Source of the DNA: Flavobacteriaceae bacterium
GTDB taxonomy: Bacteria; Bacteroidota; Bacteroidia; Flavobacteriales; Flavobacteriaceae
Reading direction: 5' to 3'
Assembly: GCA_002694465.1 (NCBI GenBank)
Contig: NZMG01000039.1
Span: 186,001-250,000, forward strand
DNA: 64,000 nucleotides
The position numbers were made by a program, and so were the translations under genes. Shown here piece by piece: positions 27,778 to 36,749 of this stretch (the first letter of the stretch is position 1; the number at the start of each line of letters is the position of its first letter). The notes beneath the pieces were generated by a model. It had not been told where the DNA came from. It did not search any database and saw only the letters and a program-made list of their open reading frames with translations.

Positions 27778-29502
27778 ATGATTAAAAAAATCATTTACCT
27801 AGTTTGTTTTCTTATTTCTCAAAGTATTTGGGCACAAGATTGTCCTACGATGCTAAATCCGGTACACGGCGCTACCAATGTTCCTGTAGATACTAGCATT
27901 ACTTGGGAGGAAGTAACAGGAGTAACAGGGTATATTATATCCATTGGGACGACTCCAGAGGGAACAGAGATTATAAATGAACAATTAGTAGGGAGTGACA
28001 CTACCTTTACACCTCCTTTGGGTCTACCAGAATCCACTACTATTTACGTTACCATTACCCTTTTCTTTTTTGATCAAGACAACATTGTGTGTCCAAGCCA
28101 ATCTTTTACAACGCAAAATGTAACTACGCTTCCGGGGTGTGCCATTTTACTAAATCCTGAAGATGGAGATAGTAATGTAAATGTGGGAACAAATTTAAGT
28201 TGGAGTTATGCTCCCAGAGCGTTAGGGTATCATCTCACCATTGGAACTTCGCCTGGAATTGGGGATATTTTAAATGACTTTGATGTTGGAAACGTACTTA
28301 CATACAATCCAGTGACTAATTTCCCACCCAGCACCACCATTTATGTACTTATAGCACCCTATAATGAAAATGGGTTTTCATTGGATTGTCTAGAGGAAAG
28401 TTTTGTTACGGGCTCACTCGGGGAGCCACCAAGCTGTACACACCTTATAACTCCGGAAAACGGAGCTATAAACGTATCATTATCCCCATTTTTGGAATGG
28501 GAGCCTATACCCAACGCCACAGGGTATAAAGTTTTTATTGGAAAAACACCCTTTATAAACGATATTTTGGATGGCGCAATTTTCACATCAACATCTACCT
28601 ACGTACTTAATTTTGAATCTAACAACACGTATTTTGTTAGAATAGTTCCATTTAATGCTGCGGGAGAAGCCCAATCTTGTGGGCAAGAGTATTTTTCAAC
28701 TATTTTAGGATGTGGGCCTTTTTATGATGCAGATACGGGGGAACTTATATCCTATTATCCCGAAAGTGATTTTCCAGATACCGTTGGAATATGCAATAAT
28801 AGCTTGCCAGCTAGAATAGAATCACCCGATAATGGTGACGGGTATCGATGGTATAAAATACTTGAGAATGGTTCTGAAGAGCTTATTTCTGAAGCCTCTT
28901 TTGTGGATATTTCAGAAGAAGGACTGTATCGATACGAAGTCTATAATCTCATCGCAGAAGGCGAAGTAACCATAGAGTGTTCTTTTACCAAAGAATTTAC
29001 AGTTGTTTTTTCTTCCTTGGCAGCTATAGATGAAGTTTTTAAAGTACAAATTGGTCAATTATTCACAGTTACTTTGGATGTTTCTGGTTTGGGAGATTAC
29101 GAATACGCCGTGAATGATTCTGAATATTCCGACAATAATTTTTTCATCAATCTTTCCGAAGGGACTCATACACTAAAAGTAAGAGATAAAAATGGATGCG
29201 GTGAAGTAGCACAAACCATTGAGTTAAAATTTCCTCCTACGGGATTTCCTCCCTATTTTTCGCCCAATGGAGATGGTTATAATGATTATTGGCAGTATGT
29301 ACCTCCTAAATCGAATGCACTTATTATTTCTGTGATTTCAATTTTTGACAGATATGGGAAGTTAGTTGCGAGGATTGGTAGAACAAGCAAAGGTTGGGAC
29401 GGGACATGTAATAATATTCAAATGCCGGCAGATGGTTATTGGTACAAAGCAACTACCAACGATAATCGTGTATTTACCGGCCATTTTTCGTTGGTAAGGT
29501 AG
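27778..29502 (+). CDS. Secreted protein with fibronectin-like repeats and T9SS type B sorting domain
   Basis: 574 residues with a signal peptide (MIKKIIYLVCFLISQSIWAQ). About three repeats near residues 22-310 share the pattern LLNPEDGDSNVNVGTNLSWS ... GYHLTIGTSPG, a fibronectin type III-like fold. Residues about 330-480 are another beta-rich region. The final 85 residues from FPPYFSPNGDGYNDYW to GHFSLVR are a CHU_C/T9SS type B sorting domain. It is probably a surface protein. Its 3' end overlaps the convergent GNAT gene by 29 bases. Confidence 0.9.
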   Translation: MIKKIIYLVCFLISQSIWAQDCPTMLNPVHGATNVPVDTSITWEEVTGVTGYIISIGTTPEGTEIINEQLVGSDTTFTPPLGLPESTTIYVTITLFFFDQDNIVCPSQSFTTQNVTTLPGCAILLNPEDGDSNVNVGTNLSWSYAPRALGYHLTIGTSPGIGDILNDFDVGNVLTYNPVTNFPPSTTIYVLIAPYNENGFSLDCLEESFVTGSLGEPPSCTHLITPENGAINVSLSPFLEWEPIPNATGYKVFIGKTPFINDILDGAIFTSTSTYVLNFESNNTYFVRIVPFNAAGEAQSCGQEYFSTILGCGPFYDADTGELISYYPESDFPDTVGICNNSLPARIESPDNGDGYRWYKILENGSEELISEASFVDISEEGLYRYEVYNLIAEGEVTIECSFTKEFTVVFSSLAAIDEVFKVQIGQLFTVTLDVSGLGDYEYAVNDSEYSDNNFFINLSEGTHTLKVRDKNGCGEVAQTIELKFPPTGFPPYFSPNGDGYNDYWQYVPPKSNALIISVISIFDRYGKLVARIGRTSKGWDGTCNNIQMPADGYWYKATTNDNRVFTGHFSLVR

Positions 29503-30004
29503 AAACTAGAGGTAATTCGTAGCAATAAAAAGGAAATTCACTTTGTTTCGGAAAAAAAATAGTGCCAAGTTTGGTGTAACCTCTTGCCTCATAAAATTTC
29601 TGATTGCGAGTGTTTTTGCTAAATGTGTCTAAACGAATGGAGGTTGCTTTCTTTTCTTCTGCCTTCTTTTCGGCAAAATCCATGAGTTGTTTTGCAAAAC
29701 CTTGATGCTGAAATTTGGGATGTATAGCCAATCGGTGGATATAAATGTTCGTTGCATCGGGAGTAAGCCATTGTATAGAATCGTATTCTTCATCTTTAAA
29801 AGTAGAAATAGCGATACAGCCTACTAGGTCATTTTCAGAAACCAAAACAAACAATTCATCTCTTTCTACATCTTTTATAAAGGCGTCTTTGTTGGGATAG
29901 TGCTCATTCCATTGAAAAATGCCTTCAGCCATCATTTTTTTTGCACAGGCTCGTGTGAGGTTTAATAGTTGTGGAATTTCTTGTAATAAGGCTTTGCGTA
30001 TCAT
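29474..30004 (-). CDS. GNAT family N-acetyltransferase
   Basis: 176 residues from the ATG at 30004 (MIRKALLQEIPQLLNLTRAC). The longer frame to 30097 overlaps the divergent stress-protein gene and is rejected. The acetyl-CoA loop motif is IHPKFQHQGFAKQLMDFAE followed by IRLDTFSKNTRNQKFYEARG, typical of the GNAT fold. It transfers acetyl from acetyl-CoA to an unknown amine. It is divergent from the stress protein across 43 bp. Confidence 0.87.
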   Translation of the reverse strand: MIRKALLQEIPQLLNLTRACAKKMMAEGIFQWNEHYPNKDAFIKDVERDELFVLVSENDLVGCIAISTFKDEEYDSIQWLTPDATNIYIHRLAIHPKFQHQGFAKQLMDFAEKKAEEKKATSIRLDTFSKNTRNQKFYEARGYTKLGTIFFPKQSEFPFYCYELPLVSTLPTKNGR

Positions 30005-30047
30005 AATAAAGATTAATTTTGCAAAGGAATTAAAGATACGGAAACTC

Positions 30048-30842
30048 ATGAAAAATATACTGGTTCCAGTAGGTTCTACAGAAAGCGCCATTACCAATTT
30101 TAAATATGCTATTAACCTTGCATCCTTAACGGGAGCAACGGTGTATCTTATTAATCTTTATAAAGAATTTTCTAAAGTTGGAAATCTCACAAAACTTAAC
30201 GAAATAATTATAGAAGATAGTGAGGAGCAGTTAGAACTAGTGTTAAATGAGGTTAACGCCAAGGGAGTTGATGTAGTTTCTAAGTCGTTAAAAGGAGACC
30301 CTTTTGAAGGTATTCAGAGAATTTCAACTCAATTAAATATTGATTTAATTATCCTTTCCCCTCAAAGTGTGGATATAAACGATGAACTTTATTTAGGAAA
30401 TATTACTGGCAAAATTGTTAAGCAAACCAATATACCAGTTTTATTGATTCCAAGAGGATATATTTTTAGAAAAGCCGAAATTATTTTACTGGCTTTTAAA
30501 AATGGTCGTTTGGAGAATGAAGGCGTTTTAAGCCCTTTAACAAAGATTGCAAGCCATTTTAGCGCAAAGATTAATTTATTGCATGTATTCACTCCAGATA
30601 TGGCTCAGGAAGACCATAGTATAGACCCGGCATTGTTAAAAATTAGTAATTCGCTAAAAACGACTGAGAATGCAACCATTTTTCAAGGAATATTGGAACA
30701 CTTCCAATCCAATCAGCCAGATATACTTTGTGTTTTTAGAAGGAAAAGAGGCTTTTTTGAAAAGTTTTGGGAGAAAAATACCATACTTAAAAAGGACTTC
30801 CATACCTCAAAACCTTTATTGGTTTTACAAGGGACAGATTAA
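30048..30842 (+). CDS. Universal stress protein, tandem domain
   Basis: 264 residues from the ATG at 30048 (MKNILVPVGSTESAITNFKYA). An upstream in-frame start at 29919 would extend across the divergent GNAT gene and is not credible. Residues 1-140 form one UspA domain ending IILSPQSVD...LGNITGKIVKQTNIPVLLIP, with the G-2x-G-9x-G-type nucleotide loop partly conserved. Residues 145-264 form a second, more degenerate domain. It is a cytoplasmic stress-induced protein. It ends 27 bases before the tRNA-Ala gene. Confidence 0.85.
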   Translation: MKNILVPVGSTESAITNFKYAINLASLTGATVYLINLYKEFSKVGNLTKLNEIIIEDSEEQLELVLNEVNAKGVDVVSKSLKGDPFEGIQRISTQLNIDLIILSPQSVDINDELYLGNITGKIVKQTNIPVLLIPRGYIFRKAEIILLAFKNGRLENEGVLSPLTKIASHFSAKINLLHVFTPDMAQEDHSIDPALLKISNSLKTTENATIFQGILEHFQSNQPDILCVFRRKRGFFEKFWEKNTILKKDFHTSKPLLVLQGTD

Positions 30843-30852
30843 ATATTTTTAG

Positions 30853-30860
30853 TATTTTCG
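30853..30860 (+). promoter_or_regulatory. Candidate -7 box of the tRNA-Ala gene
   Basis: TATTTTCG is one base off TAnnTTTG and lies 9 bases before the mature tRNA start at 30870. I see no well-spaced TTG at -33, so the assignment is weak. Confidence 0.35.
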
Positions 30861-30869
30861 CCCTTCTTT

Positions 30870-30943
30870 GGGGATGTAGCTCAGTTGGCTAGAGCGCTTG
30901 ACTGGCAGTCAAGAGGTCGTGGGTTCGAATCCCATCTTCTCCA
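30870..30943 (+). tRNA. tRNA-Ala (anticodon GGC)
   Basis: A full cloverleaf folds in 74 bases: acceptor 30870-30876 with 30936-30942, D stem GCTC/GAGC, anticodon stem CTTGA/TCAAG around CTGGCAG (anticodon GGC at 30904-30906), T stem GTGGG/CCCAT around TTCGAAT, discriminator A at 30943. Base pair 3-70 is G-T, the alanine identity pair. Pair 6-67 is a T-T mismatch. The 3' CCA is not encoded. Its 3' end is the island attachment site, and the gene is left intact by the insertion. Confidence 0.95.
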
Positions 30944-30944
30944 C
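30923..30944 (+). repeat. Left attachment site (attL) at the tRNA-Ala 3' end
   Basis: 22 bases from GTTCGAAT to TCTCCAC recur exactly at 62486-62507 in the same direction. They cover the T loop, T stem 3' side, acceptor 3' side and discriminator base of the tRNA, plus one C. The bases on either side (30922 against 62485, 30945 against 62508) differ, which fixes the repeat at 22 bp. Confidence 0.93.
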
Positions 30945-30947
30945 ATT

Positions 30948-30987
30948 ATAGCTCGTAAAGCCTATATTTACGAGCTATTATTTTTTT
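30948..30987 (+). terminator. Island-borne terminator behind the tRNA-Ala gene
   Basis: A perfect 12-bp stem pairs 30948-30959 (ATAGCTCGTAAA) with 30967-30978, with a 7-base loop, followed by TATTTTTTT. It lies wholly inside the island and would end the tRNA transcript in place of the chromosomal terminator now at 62510-62542. Confidence 0.9.
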
Positions 30988-31009
30988 AGGGGCATAATTA
31001 GAGGCATAA
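30986..31009 (+). repeat. Tandem 12-bp repeats at the left island end (candidate integrase arm sites)
   Basis: TTAGGGGCATAA (30986-30997) is followed directly by TTAGAGGCATAA (30998-31009). The same pair with one base change is found at 62352-62375 near the other end in the same orientation. In the excised circle the two pairs would flank the core on both sides, 41 bp and 110 bp away, as arm-type sites do for tyrosine integrases. Confidence 0.65.
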
Positions 31010-31037
31010 TAAAATATTTTAAATTTACTATAAGGTA

Positions 31038-31556
31038 TCACTCACTCAAATAACTCTCAATAATTACCGAACATACTAAATAATCCTTTCCTTGTCTAAA
31101 ATCCCTTTTCCTCTCAAGATTCACATTTTTTACTTCCCCAAATGAATACTCTTGCTCCAATTGATATAAGATTTGCTGTAAATCATCAAAACTACCTTTT
31201 AAGGTAAAACGATAGGAAGTCACTTTTACCTCATTTTTATTTGAAATATGGGGCTCAAAAAACTCCTCAATCGAAAACCCCTTTTTTGAAGATTCATTGT
31301 TTAAAAACTCCAACAAGCTATTTTGAACAGAAATATTTTTAATGTTATTTTCTGCCAAAATAGAATCAGCAAATTTATTCCTTTGGGAAAGGTTAGTAGA
31401 CAATCTGGCTAAATTTTCAATATTAACATTCTGTTGTTTTAAGCTTGCTATCTCAGATTTCAAATGAAAAGTTTTTGAAAAGGCAAATTGATATGCCACA
31501 AGTAGCAAAAGCAAAAACCCAATTATCAGCAATATATTTTTATTCCGCTGTGTCAT
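31038..31556 (-). CDS. GspM/PilO-like inner-membrane assembly protein
   Basis: 172 residues. One N-terminal membrane helix (about 8-26, NILLIIGFLLLLLVAYQFAF) is followed by a coiled coil (30-70) and a ferredoxin-like domain (about 105-170, SYRFTLKGSFDDLQQILYQLE). This is the PilO/GspM layout. It would sit in the periplasm side of the inner membrane and pair with the GspL-like protein upstream, whose 3' end it overlaps by 17 bases. It is the last gene of the leftward operon. The family call rests on architecture and context. Confidence 0.72.
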   Translation of the reverse strand: MTQRNKNILLIIGFLLLLLVAYQFAFSKTFHLKSEIASLKQQNVNIENLARLSTNLSQRNKFADSILAENNIKNISVQNSLLEFLNNESSKKGFSIEEFFEPHISNKNEVKVTSYRFTLKGSFDDLQQILYQLEQEYSFGEVKNVNLERKRDFRQGKDYLVCSVIIESYLSE

Positions 31557-32745
31557 CTTTCAATGTTAGGGTTATTTCAAAATGATCCTCTCTGGAATTT
31601 TCTGAGCCATAGTCAGAAACAGTAACCTTGGTTGTCCAGTCCAATTGTTCTAATGTTTCAATCCACAAAGAATAGGCTTCTTTATTGGTGCTTTCTCCCT
31701 TCAACACCATTTTATTTACATTATATTCAATGTGCTTATCAGGGCGAATACTTTTGACTAAGGGCTGGTAATCAACCTTGGAAAAAATTAAGGTTTTGGG
31801 CGCATTTGCAACAATTCTATTAATATAAAAAGAGCTTTTAGAATTTCCACTGTTTAGAATATTGTTTACAATTCGCTCCTTCTTTTCAACTGCTAAGGTC
31901 TTTTGTGAAAGCACTTCTTTTTGAACTTGTGCTAGCTCAGTTTCCTCTTGCAGCCTTTGATATTCCTTACGATAGTTCGTAAAATAAAACATATTGATGA
32001 GCAACAAAAGAAGCATTGTGGCAATACCAATGACAAGTCCTTTCCTAAAAAAATTCTTCTCAGAATGTATCTTTTTTAACTGCTTATTTTTCTCATTTGA
32101 ATTTGAGAAAGTTTCTATCCCAGTAAGGTATTGAAATAAGGATGACAGGGCTAGTAAATGAGTTGAAGCTACTTTTGTTCCTTCAATCGAATACTCTTTA
32201 TTTAAACCTGGATTGTTCAAAAAAGAACTTATGGAATGCTGCTCAATTTGAAGAATTTGCCGAGATAAAGCTATTTCAGATTCACTGAGCAAATTTAGAA
32301 GGGGAGTTATATTTCCAAAACCTAGTTGAAATCCAAGAATATGTAATTTTATATTCTTAGCCTCCTCTAAAATTGTATGTACTTCTTCCTTTCGGCAAAC
32401 TGCAACAAAAGATTTTCCTTTGCTATGATGTATTTCATAATAAAAATCACTAGTTGCGAGTCCAGGGAATGCTTTAGAAAGGGCTTTTTGAATATCTCGC
32501 TCTAAGTCAATTTCTTTGATAAGTACCTTGTCGGTATTGATTACTAAAAAAGTGTGTTTGGCATCCCCGATCTCCTGTGATACTTCAGAGAGGGAAGCAC
32601 CTTTAGAATAAAATAGATTTACAAATTCTCCCTTCTTTTTTTGTGCATAGATCCCAAAGTATTGTACCGCCCCATTTAAAGTAGTTGCTTCAATACCCGA
32701 GTAGTGATTTCCATATTCCCAATAAGAAGAAAGCTTTGAAAACAT
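31540..32745 (-). CDS. GspL-like (PilM/PilN fusion-like) assembly protein
   Basis: 401 residues. Residues 1-225 form a cytoplasmic domain that resembles a degenerate actin-like PilM/GspL N-terminus without clear ATP motifs. A single membrane helix follows at about 236-256 (LVIGIATMLLLLLINMFYF), then a coiled coil and a PilN/GspL-like ferredoxin-like domain (275-400). One chain with a cytoplasmic part, one helix and a periplasmic part is the T2SS GspL arrangement, against separate PilM and PilN in type IV pili. It should link the ATPase to the inner-membrane platform. It overlaps the secretin gene by one base. Confidence 0.72.
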   Translation of the reverse strand: MFSKLSSYWEYGNHYSGIEATTLNGAVQYFGIYAQKKKGEFVNLFYSKGASLSEVSQEIGDAKHTFLVINTDKVLIKEIDLERDIQKALSKAFPGLATSDFYYEIHHSKGKSFVAVCRKEEVHTILEEAKNIKLHILGFQLGFGNITPLLNLLSESEIALSRQILQIEQHSISSFLNNPGLNKEYSIEGTKVASTHLLALSSLFQYLTGIETFSNSNEKNKQLKKIHSEKNFFRKGLVIGIATMLLLLLINMFYFTNYRKEYQRLQEETELAQVQKEVLSQKTLAVEKKERIVNNILNSGNSKSSFYINRIVANAPKTLIFSKVDYQPLVKSIRPDKHIEYNVNKMVLKGESTNKEAYSLWIETLEQLDWTTKVTVSDYGSENSREDHFEITLTLKDDTAE

Positions 32746-34850
32746 TACTCAATGATGGTGGGTTTGATAATGATGTTTAAATCCCTTTTAGTTGACTCCC
32801 GTCTTTTCTTGCTGAAAAACCATTTTATGATAGGTATTCTTGCTAAAAAGGGAACTCCAGATCCAGAGTCCTCTTTTCTAATAGACTCAATACCACCAAG
32901 AATAACCACATCTTCATCTTCCATTCTTACAATGGAAGAAAACTCTCTGCTAGTTATACCTGGGGGTGCATCTTCTTCAATTCGCTCTCCATTAAATGCA
33001 GATTGAAGCACTTGGATATCTAGGGTAACTTGTCCGTTACCAGAAACAATGGGAAGAATTTCTAATGATAGTTCGGCATCGATAGGGACATAATTCCTTA
33101 TCTCTGAGGTCTGTGGTATTTGTGAGCCAAAAAAACTTTGACTAGTTACGGCGTAATATGTAGTTTCACCACTAGATAAATAGGCCTTATGACCATTAAT
33201 GGTGGTGAGCTTTGGAGTGGATTTAATTTTAAGGGTTCCAGCCGACTCCATGGCCTTTATGTCCAGATAAAAATTAGGGACGACCTTTCCAATATTTAAT
33301 GCACCAAAACCATTAAAATTGCCTATAATTTTATTAGCATCCTTAGCACCTATGGTTACATTTCCTGAAGGGAAAAATTCCCCTTGGGTGGTTACAGGTT
33401 TATCGCCAATTCCAAAGGAGATACCCGTTTCGGTAATGGCACTTCGGTTAACCTCGATAATCATCACCTCAATCAATATAACCGGTACAGGCTTGTCAAT
33501 AAACTTAATAAAATTTTTGAAACGCTCTACTTTAACGGCAGGGCCGCTTACTACAAAACTATTGAGTTCGGTATCTAGCTTTATATCTAGCCCTTCCTTG
33601 ATATCCTCAGGAATAATTTCCTCAATCGATTTTCCTGCTTTGGAATCACTTGCTGTTCCACTATCATTAAAGCGGTTGCTATTATTGTTATTTTGGTTTA
33701 ACCCATTTTGAAAACTAGTAAAATTAGTATTGTTCAAATTGGTACGACCTGCACGTAATTGACGGCTACTTTTGGGATCGTCCAATAGTTTTATGGAACG
33801 GTGCATCATTGAAACGAGTTCCACTTGTTTTAAAGAAAGCTGATCTTCCTTACCAAAGTAATAGATGTTACCATCTTTTTTATACGTGAATTTAGCACTT
33901 GTTGAATTATTATTTCCATTAGCGGAAACAGGGGAGCTACTTTCAAAAATCTTATCTAATAAAACATCAAATGAGATGTTTCTGGCTTCCACAGTTGCTG
34001 TTCCTGCCTCATCCAGAGGAGAAGCAGTAAATATATCGAGTTTTAAGTCCTCACCAAGAGTATAAATAACATCGGCAATGGGGGTGTTCTGTAAATCAAC
34101 CTCGACACGTTTACCTATGGTGTCCAATACTTTATAATAGAAGTTTGATTGTTTTCTTCTGACGGGCCTCGAATTAGTTGTACTCCCTTCATTATTAGAG
34201 GGGATGTAAGCTAAATCAAATGTATAAAACCCGTCAGATGTAATATTCATTAAAAGATTATTTGATTCTGCTAGTTTACTAAGGGCTAACTCTAGAGGGA
34301 CTTCTTTTAGGTAAATGGAAAGTGGATTATTTTCAATCTCGGGAGTGTATAAAAGGTTTTTCCCTGTTTCGTCCATAATCTTTCTAAAGACCAAATCAAG
34401 TTTGTCATTCTTGAGGTCGAAACTAAGGTTTCCGCTAGATACTGAATACATTACGCCAATTGGTTTTTCCTTGGCTTGTTCTATTGGGGCAACATATTTT
34501 TTAATAGAAAGAATATTTCCTGTAAAGTCAATATCCAGCTCATACTCCTTCACTAGAAAAATCAAAAGATCTTCAACCGAAACATCAGCAAAATTATTGA
34601 CAATTGTTATACTATTTAGCTCTGGCGAAACATTGATGTTGAGTTTGTGTACTTTGGCAATGGCTAATAGAAAATTGGCTAGGGAAGTTTGGGTAATATT
34701 AATGTTTAAAGATTCTTCTAGTCCGGGAGTTTCTATTTTTATAATCTCAAGTTGATTTTTGATGCTATTGGTACGTGAAGAAATGTCTTGAGCACTTAGA
34801 GAAAGTGCGGTAAAAACAAAAAGCATCAGAAATAAAAAAACCTTCTTCAT
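32745..34850 (-). CDS. gspD: Secretin (GspD/PilQ family)
   Basis: 701 residues with a signal peptide (MKKVFLFLMLFVFTALSLSA). Three STN-like N-terminal modules are seen (about 45-115, 135-205 and 235-300), then an N-domain with PVPVILIEVMIIEVNRS (about 450-480) and the secretin channel domain, with the family blocks TPKLTTINGHKAYLSSGE, SLEILPIVSGNGQVTLDIQ and DEDVVILGGI ending in the conserved RIPIIKWFFS. It would form the outer-membrane pore. A pilotin is not obvious. It lies between gspE (4-base gap) and the GspL-like gene. Confidence 0.93.
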   Translation of the reverse strand: MKKVFLFLMLFVFTALSLSAQDISSRTNSIKNQLEIIKIETPGLEESLNINITQTSLANFLLAIAKVHKLNINVSPELNSITIVNNFADVSVEDLLIFLVKEYELDIDFTGNILSIKKYVAPIEQAKEKPIGVMYSVSSGNLSFDLKNDKLDLVFRKIMDETGKNLLYTPEIENNPLSIYLKEVPLELALSKLAESNNLLMNITSDGFYTFDLAYIPSNNEGSTTNSRPVRRKQSNFYYKVLDTIGKRVEVDLQNTPIADVIYTLGEDLKLDIFTASPLDEAGTATVEARNISFDVLLDKIFESSSPVSANGNNNSTSAKFTYKKDGNIYYFGKEDQLSLKQVELVSMMHRSIKLLDDPKSSRQLRAGRTNLNNTNFTSFQNGLNQNNNNSNRFNDSGTASDSKAGKSIEEIIPEDIKEGLDIKLDTELNSFVVSGPAVKVERFKNFIKFIDKPVPVILIEVMIIEVNRSAITETGISFGIGDKPVTTQGEFFPSGNVTIGAKDANKIIGNFNGFGALNIGKVVPNFYLDIKAMESAGTLKIKSTPKLTTINGHKAYLSSGETTYYAVTSQSFFGSQIPQTSEIRNYVPIDAELSLEILPIVSGNGQVTLDIQVLQSAFNGERIEEDAPPGITSREFSSIVRMEDEDVVILGGIESIRKEDSGSGVPFLARIPIIKWFFSKKRRESTKRDLNIIIKPTIIE

Positions 34851-34854
34851 AGAG

Positions 34855-36255
34855 TTAGTTAGCTAATAGGGAATACACTTCATCTATAGATGTCTCCCCT
34901 TGTTGGACCATTAGAATGGCATTGTTTTTTAATGTATTGAGATTATGCTCTGCAAGATAATCATCTATTTGCAATTCATTGTGTTTAATGGCAATTTCCA
35001 ACTCTGGGGTAATTGGAATAATTTCATAAATTGCTTTCCTTCCATCATAACCCGTATGGTAACAATTTGAGCAACCCACTGGAACAAAGTGTTTTTTAAT
35101 TTTCTTGCTGTCTGAAAAATTTTCTGGAAATAGACTCTTAGAAACACTTTCTTCTTTTTTACAATGGACACACAATTTTCGCACTAACCGCTGTGCCACA
35201 CTTAGATTTAAAGTACTAGCTAGAAGATAGGGAGGCACTCCCATATCAATCAATCTTGAAATTGTTGCCCAAGCCGAGTTTGTATGAATAGTCGACAATA
35301 CTAAGTGTCCTGTAAGGGCAGCTTTAATAGCCATATTAGCGGTCTTTTCATCCCGAATCTCACCTACCATGATAATATCGGGGTCTTGGCGTAAAAAGGT
35401 TCTAAGCGCCTTTGGGAAATCAAAGCCAATATCCTCTTTGAGTTGCACTTGGTTGATACCATCTATTGTATATTCAATGGGATCTTCAATGGTTACGATA
35501 TTGGTTTCTTCTTTGTTGAGAAGCTTTAAAGTACCGTACAAGGTTGTGGTTTTACCCGAACCCGTAGGGCCAGAAATAAGGACAATCCCATTGGGCATTT
35601 TCACCCCTTCCAAATATAGTTTGAGTTCTCGTGCGTTAAAGCCTAATTGTTTGAGTTCCACCGCCTCTGCATTACGTTTCAATATACGGAGCACTACTTT
35701 TTCACCGTACAAGGTAGGCATGGTAGAAACACGAATATCAAAATCTTCCAAAGCACTTTTAACGGTAATTCTCCCGTCTTGAGACAAACGTTTTTGGGAA
35801 ATATCCAGCCCAGCTTCAATTTTAATTTTATTGACCAGTTGCGGGTAGTCCAACAAAGGGATAGTATATTGTTCTTTTAATTTTCCATCCAAGCGGAACC
35901 GAACCCTACATTGTTTTTCATAGGGTTCCAAATGAATATCACTACTACCAAAATCTTTTGCGGTTTGCAATAGTTGTTCTAAAAAATTTTGTCTTGAAAT
36001 CTCTGATTGTACCTCTGTGGTTTGACGGTAGTTATAGGTAAGATAGGATTGAATATTTTCAGGAGTTTCTTTTTTGAGTTCCATGGGGAAGCCTAATACA
36101 ATGGAAAGCTCACTTTTTAGAGAAGGAATATCTTCTTGATCTGTGTTTAAAATTACGACATCATTTTTCTTTTCTGTGGGAACAATTCTATAATGAAAGG
36201 CCTGATTAGAAGAAATTAGCTGTTTAAGCGATGTTGGGATTTCAAATTTTTTCAT
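34855..36255 (-). CDS. gspE: GspE/PilB-type secretion ATPase
   Basis: 466 residues. The nucleotide-binding domain has Walker A GPTGSGKTTTL (229-239), the Asp box, Walker B DPDIIMVGEIRDE (291-303) and the His box GHLVLSTIHTN. Four cysteines (362, 365, 395, 398; CVHC and CSNC) form the zinc subdomain typical of GspE/PilB. The N-terminal domain is short, about 85 residues. It powers pseudopilus assembly from the cytoplasm. No PilT-type retraction ATPase is present, which favours a T2SS-like machine over a retractile pilus. It overlaps the prepilin peptidase gene by one base. Confidence 0.95.
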   Translation of the reverse strand: MKKFEIPTSLKQLISSNQAFHYRIVPTEKKNDVVILNTDQEDIPSLKSELSIVLGFPMELKKETPENIQSYLTYNYRQTTEVQSEISRQNFLEQLLQTAKDFGSSDIHLEPYEKQCRVRFRLDGKLKEQYTIPLLDYPQLVNKIKIEAGLDISQKRLSQDGRITVKSALEDFDIRVSTMPTLYGEKVVLRILKRNAEAVELKQLGFNARELKLYLEGVKMPNGIVLISGPTGSGKTTTLYGTLKLLNKEETNIVTIEDPIEYTIDGINQVQLKEDIGFDFPKALRTFLRQDPDIIMVGEIRDEKTANMAIKAALTGHLVLSTIHTNSAWATISRLIDMGVPPYLLASTLNLSVAQRLVRKLCVHCKKEESVSKSLFPENFSDSKKIKKHFVPVGCSNCYHTGYDGRKAIYEIIPITPELEIAIKHNELQIDDYLAEHNLNTLKNNAILMVQQGETSIDEVYSLLAN

Positions 36256-36749
36256 TATAAAATATAGATTTCTTTATACAATCCAGTCCAATGAATAAGG
36301 TAGACAACGCCTAAAAAAAGAGCCATGCATCCTGCCAGTGGAATACTTTGTTCTTTGAGTTTTCCAACCTTTTTTAAAATCCAAAATAGAACCAACGTAA
36401 ACAACAATGAAAAAACAAAGAAATTGACAAAAGTGATCGTTGGAAATGAGAGGGCAAAACCAACAAAGAAGAGTAGGTCTCCTAGGCCCAAAGCTTCTTT
36501 AAAAAAGTTCTTTTTTAAAAGGAATTTTGAAATAAGAAAATTGGCAAGTATGATACAGATAACAATTCCTAAATTAATTGCAATAGAAATCAAATAAAAA
36601 GAAGAAAATGTATTGTTATAGAACAAAATCCCGCCCAATATTCCAAAAAGGGGAAATAGAAAGGCCCAAACCTGTCGCTCTTTAAAATCCTGAAATGTAA
36701 TCATTGCTAATGTAAAAACCAATGTGGTTTTTATAACTAGAGTTATCAA
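36255..36749 (-). CDS. Prepilin peptidase (A24 family), short form without N-methylation domain
   Basis: 164 residues, nearly all hydrophobic with six membrane segments. The two catalytic aspartates are Asp21 in TFQDFKERQV and Asp91 in GLGD. The N-terminal zinc/methyltransferase domain of GspO/PilD is absent, so it is the minimal peptidase form. It should cleave the pseudopilins encoded next to it (GspG-like) and at 51022-51808. Its start overlaps the GspG-like stop by 4 bases. Confidence 0.88.
   Translation of the reverse strand: MITLVIKTTLVFTLAMITFQDFKERQVWAFLFPLFGILGGILFYNNTFSSFYLISIAINLGIVICIILANFLISKFLLKKNFFKEALGLGDLLFFVGFALSFPTITFVNFFVFSLLFTLVLFWILKKVGKLKEQSIPLAGCMALFLGVVYLIHWTGLYKEIYIL

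Noticed and set aside
33319..33711. 130-residue frame opposite the secretin gene
   Set aside because: Antisense shadow; low-complexity translation and no family resemblance, while the secretin blocks are clear on the minus strand.
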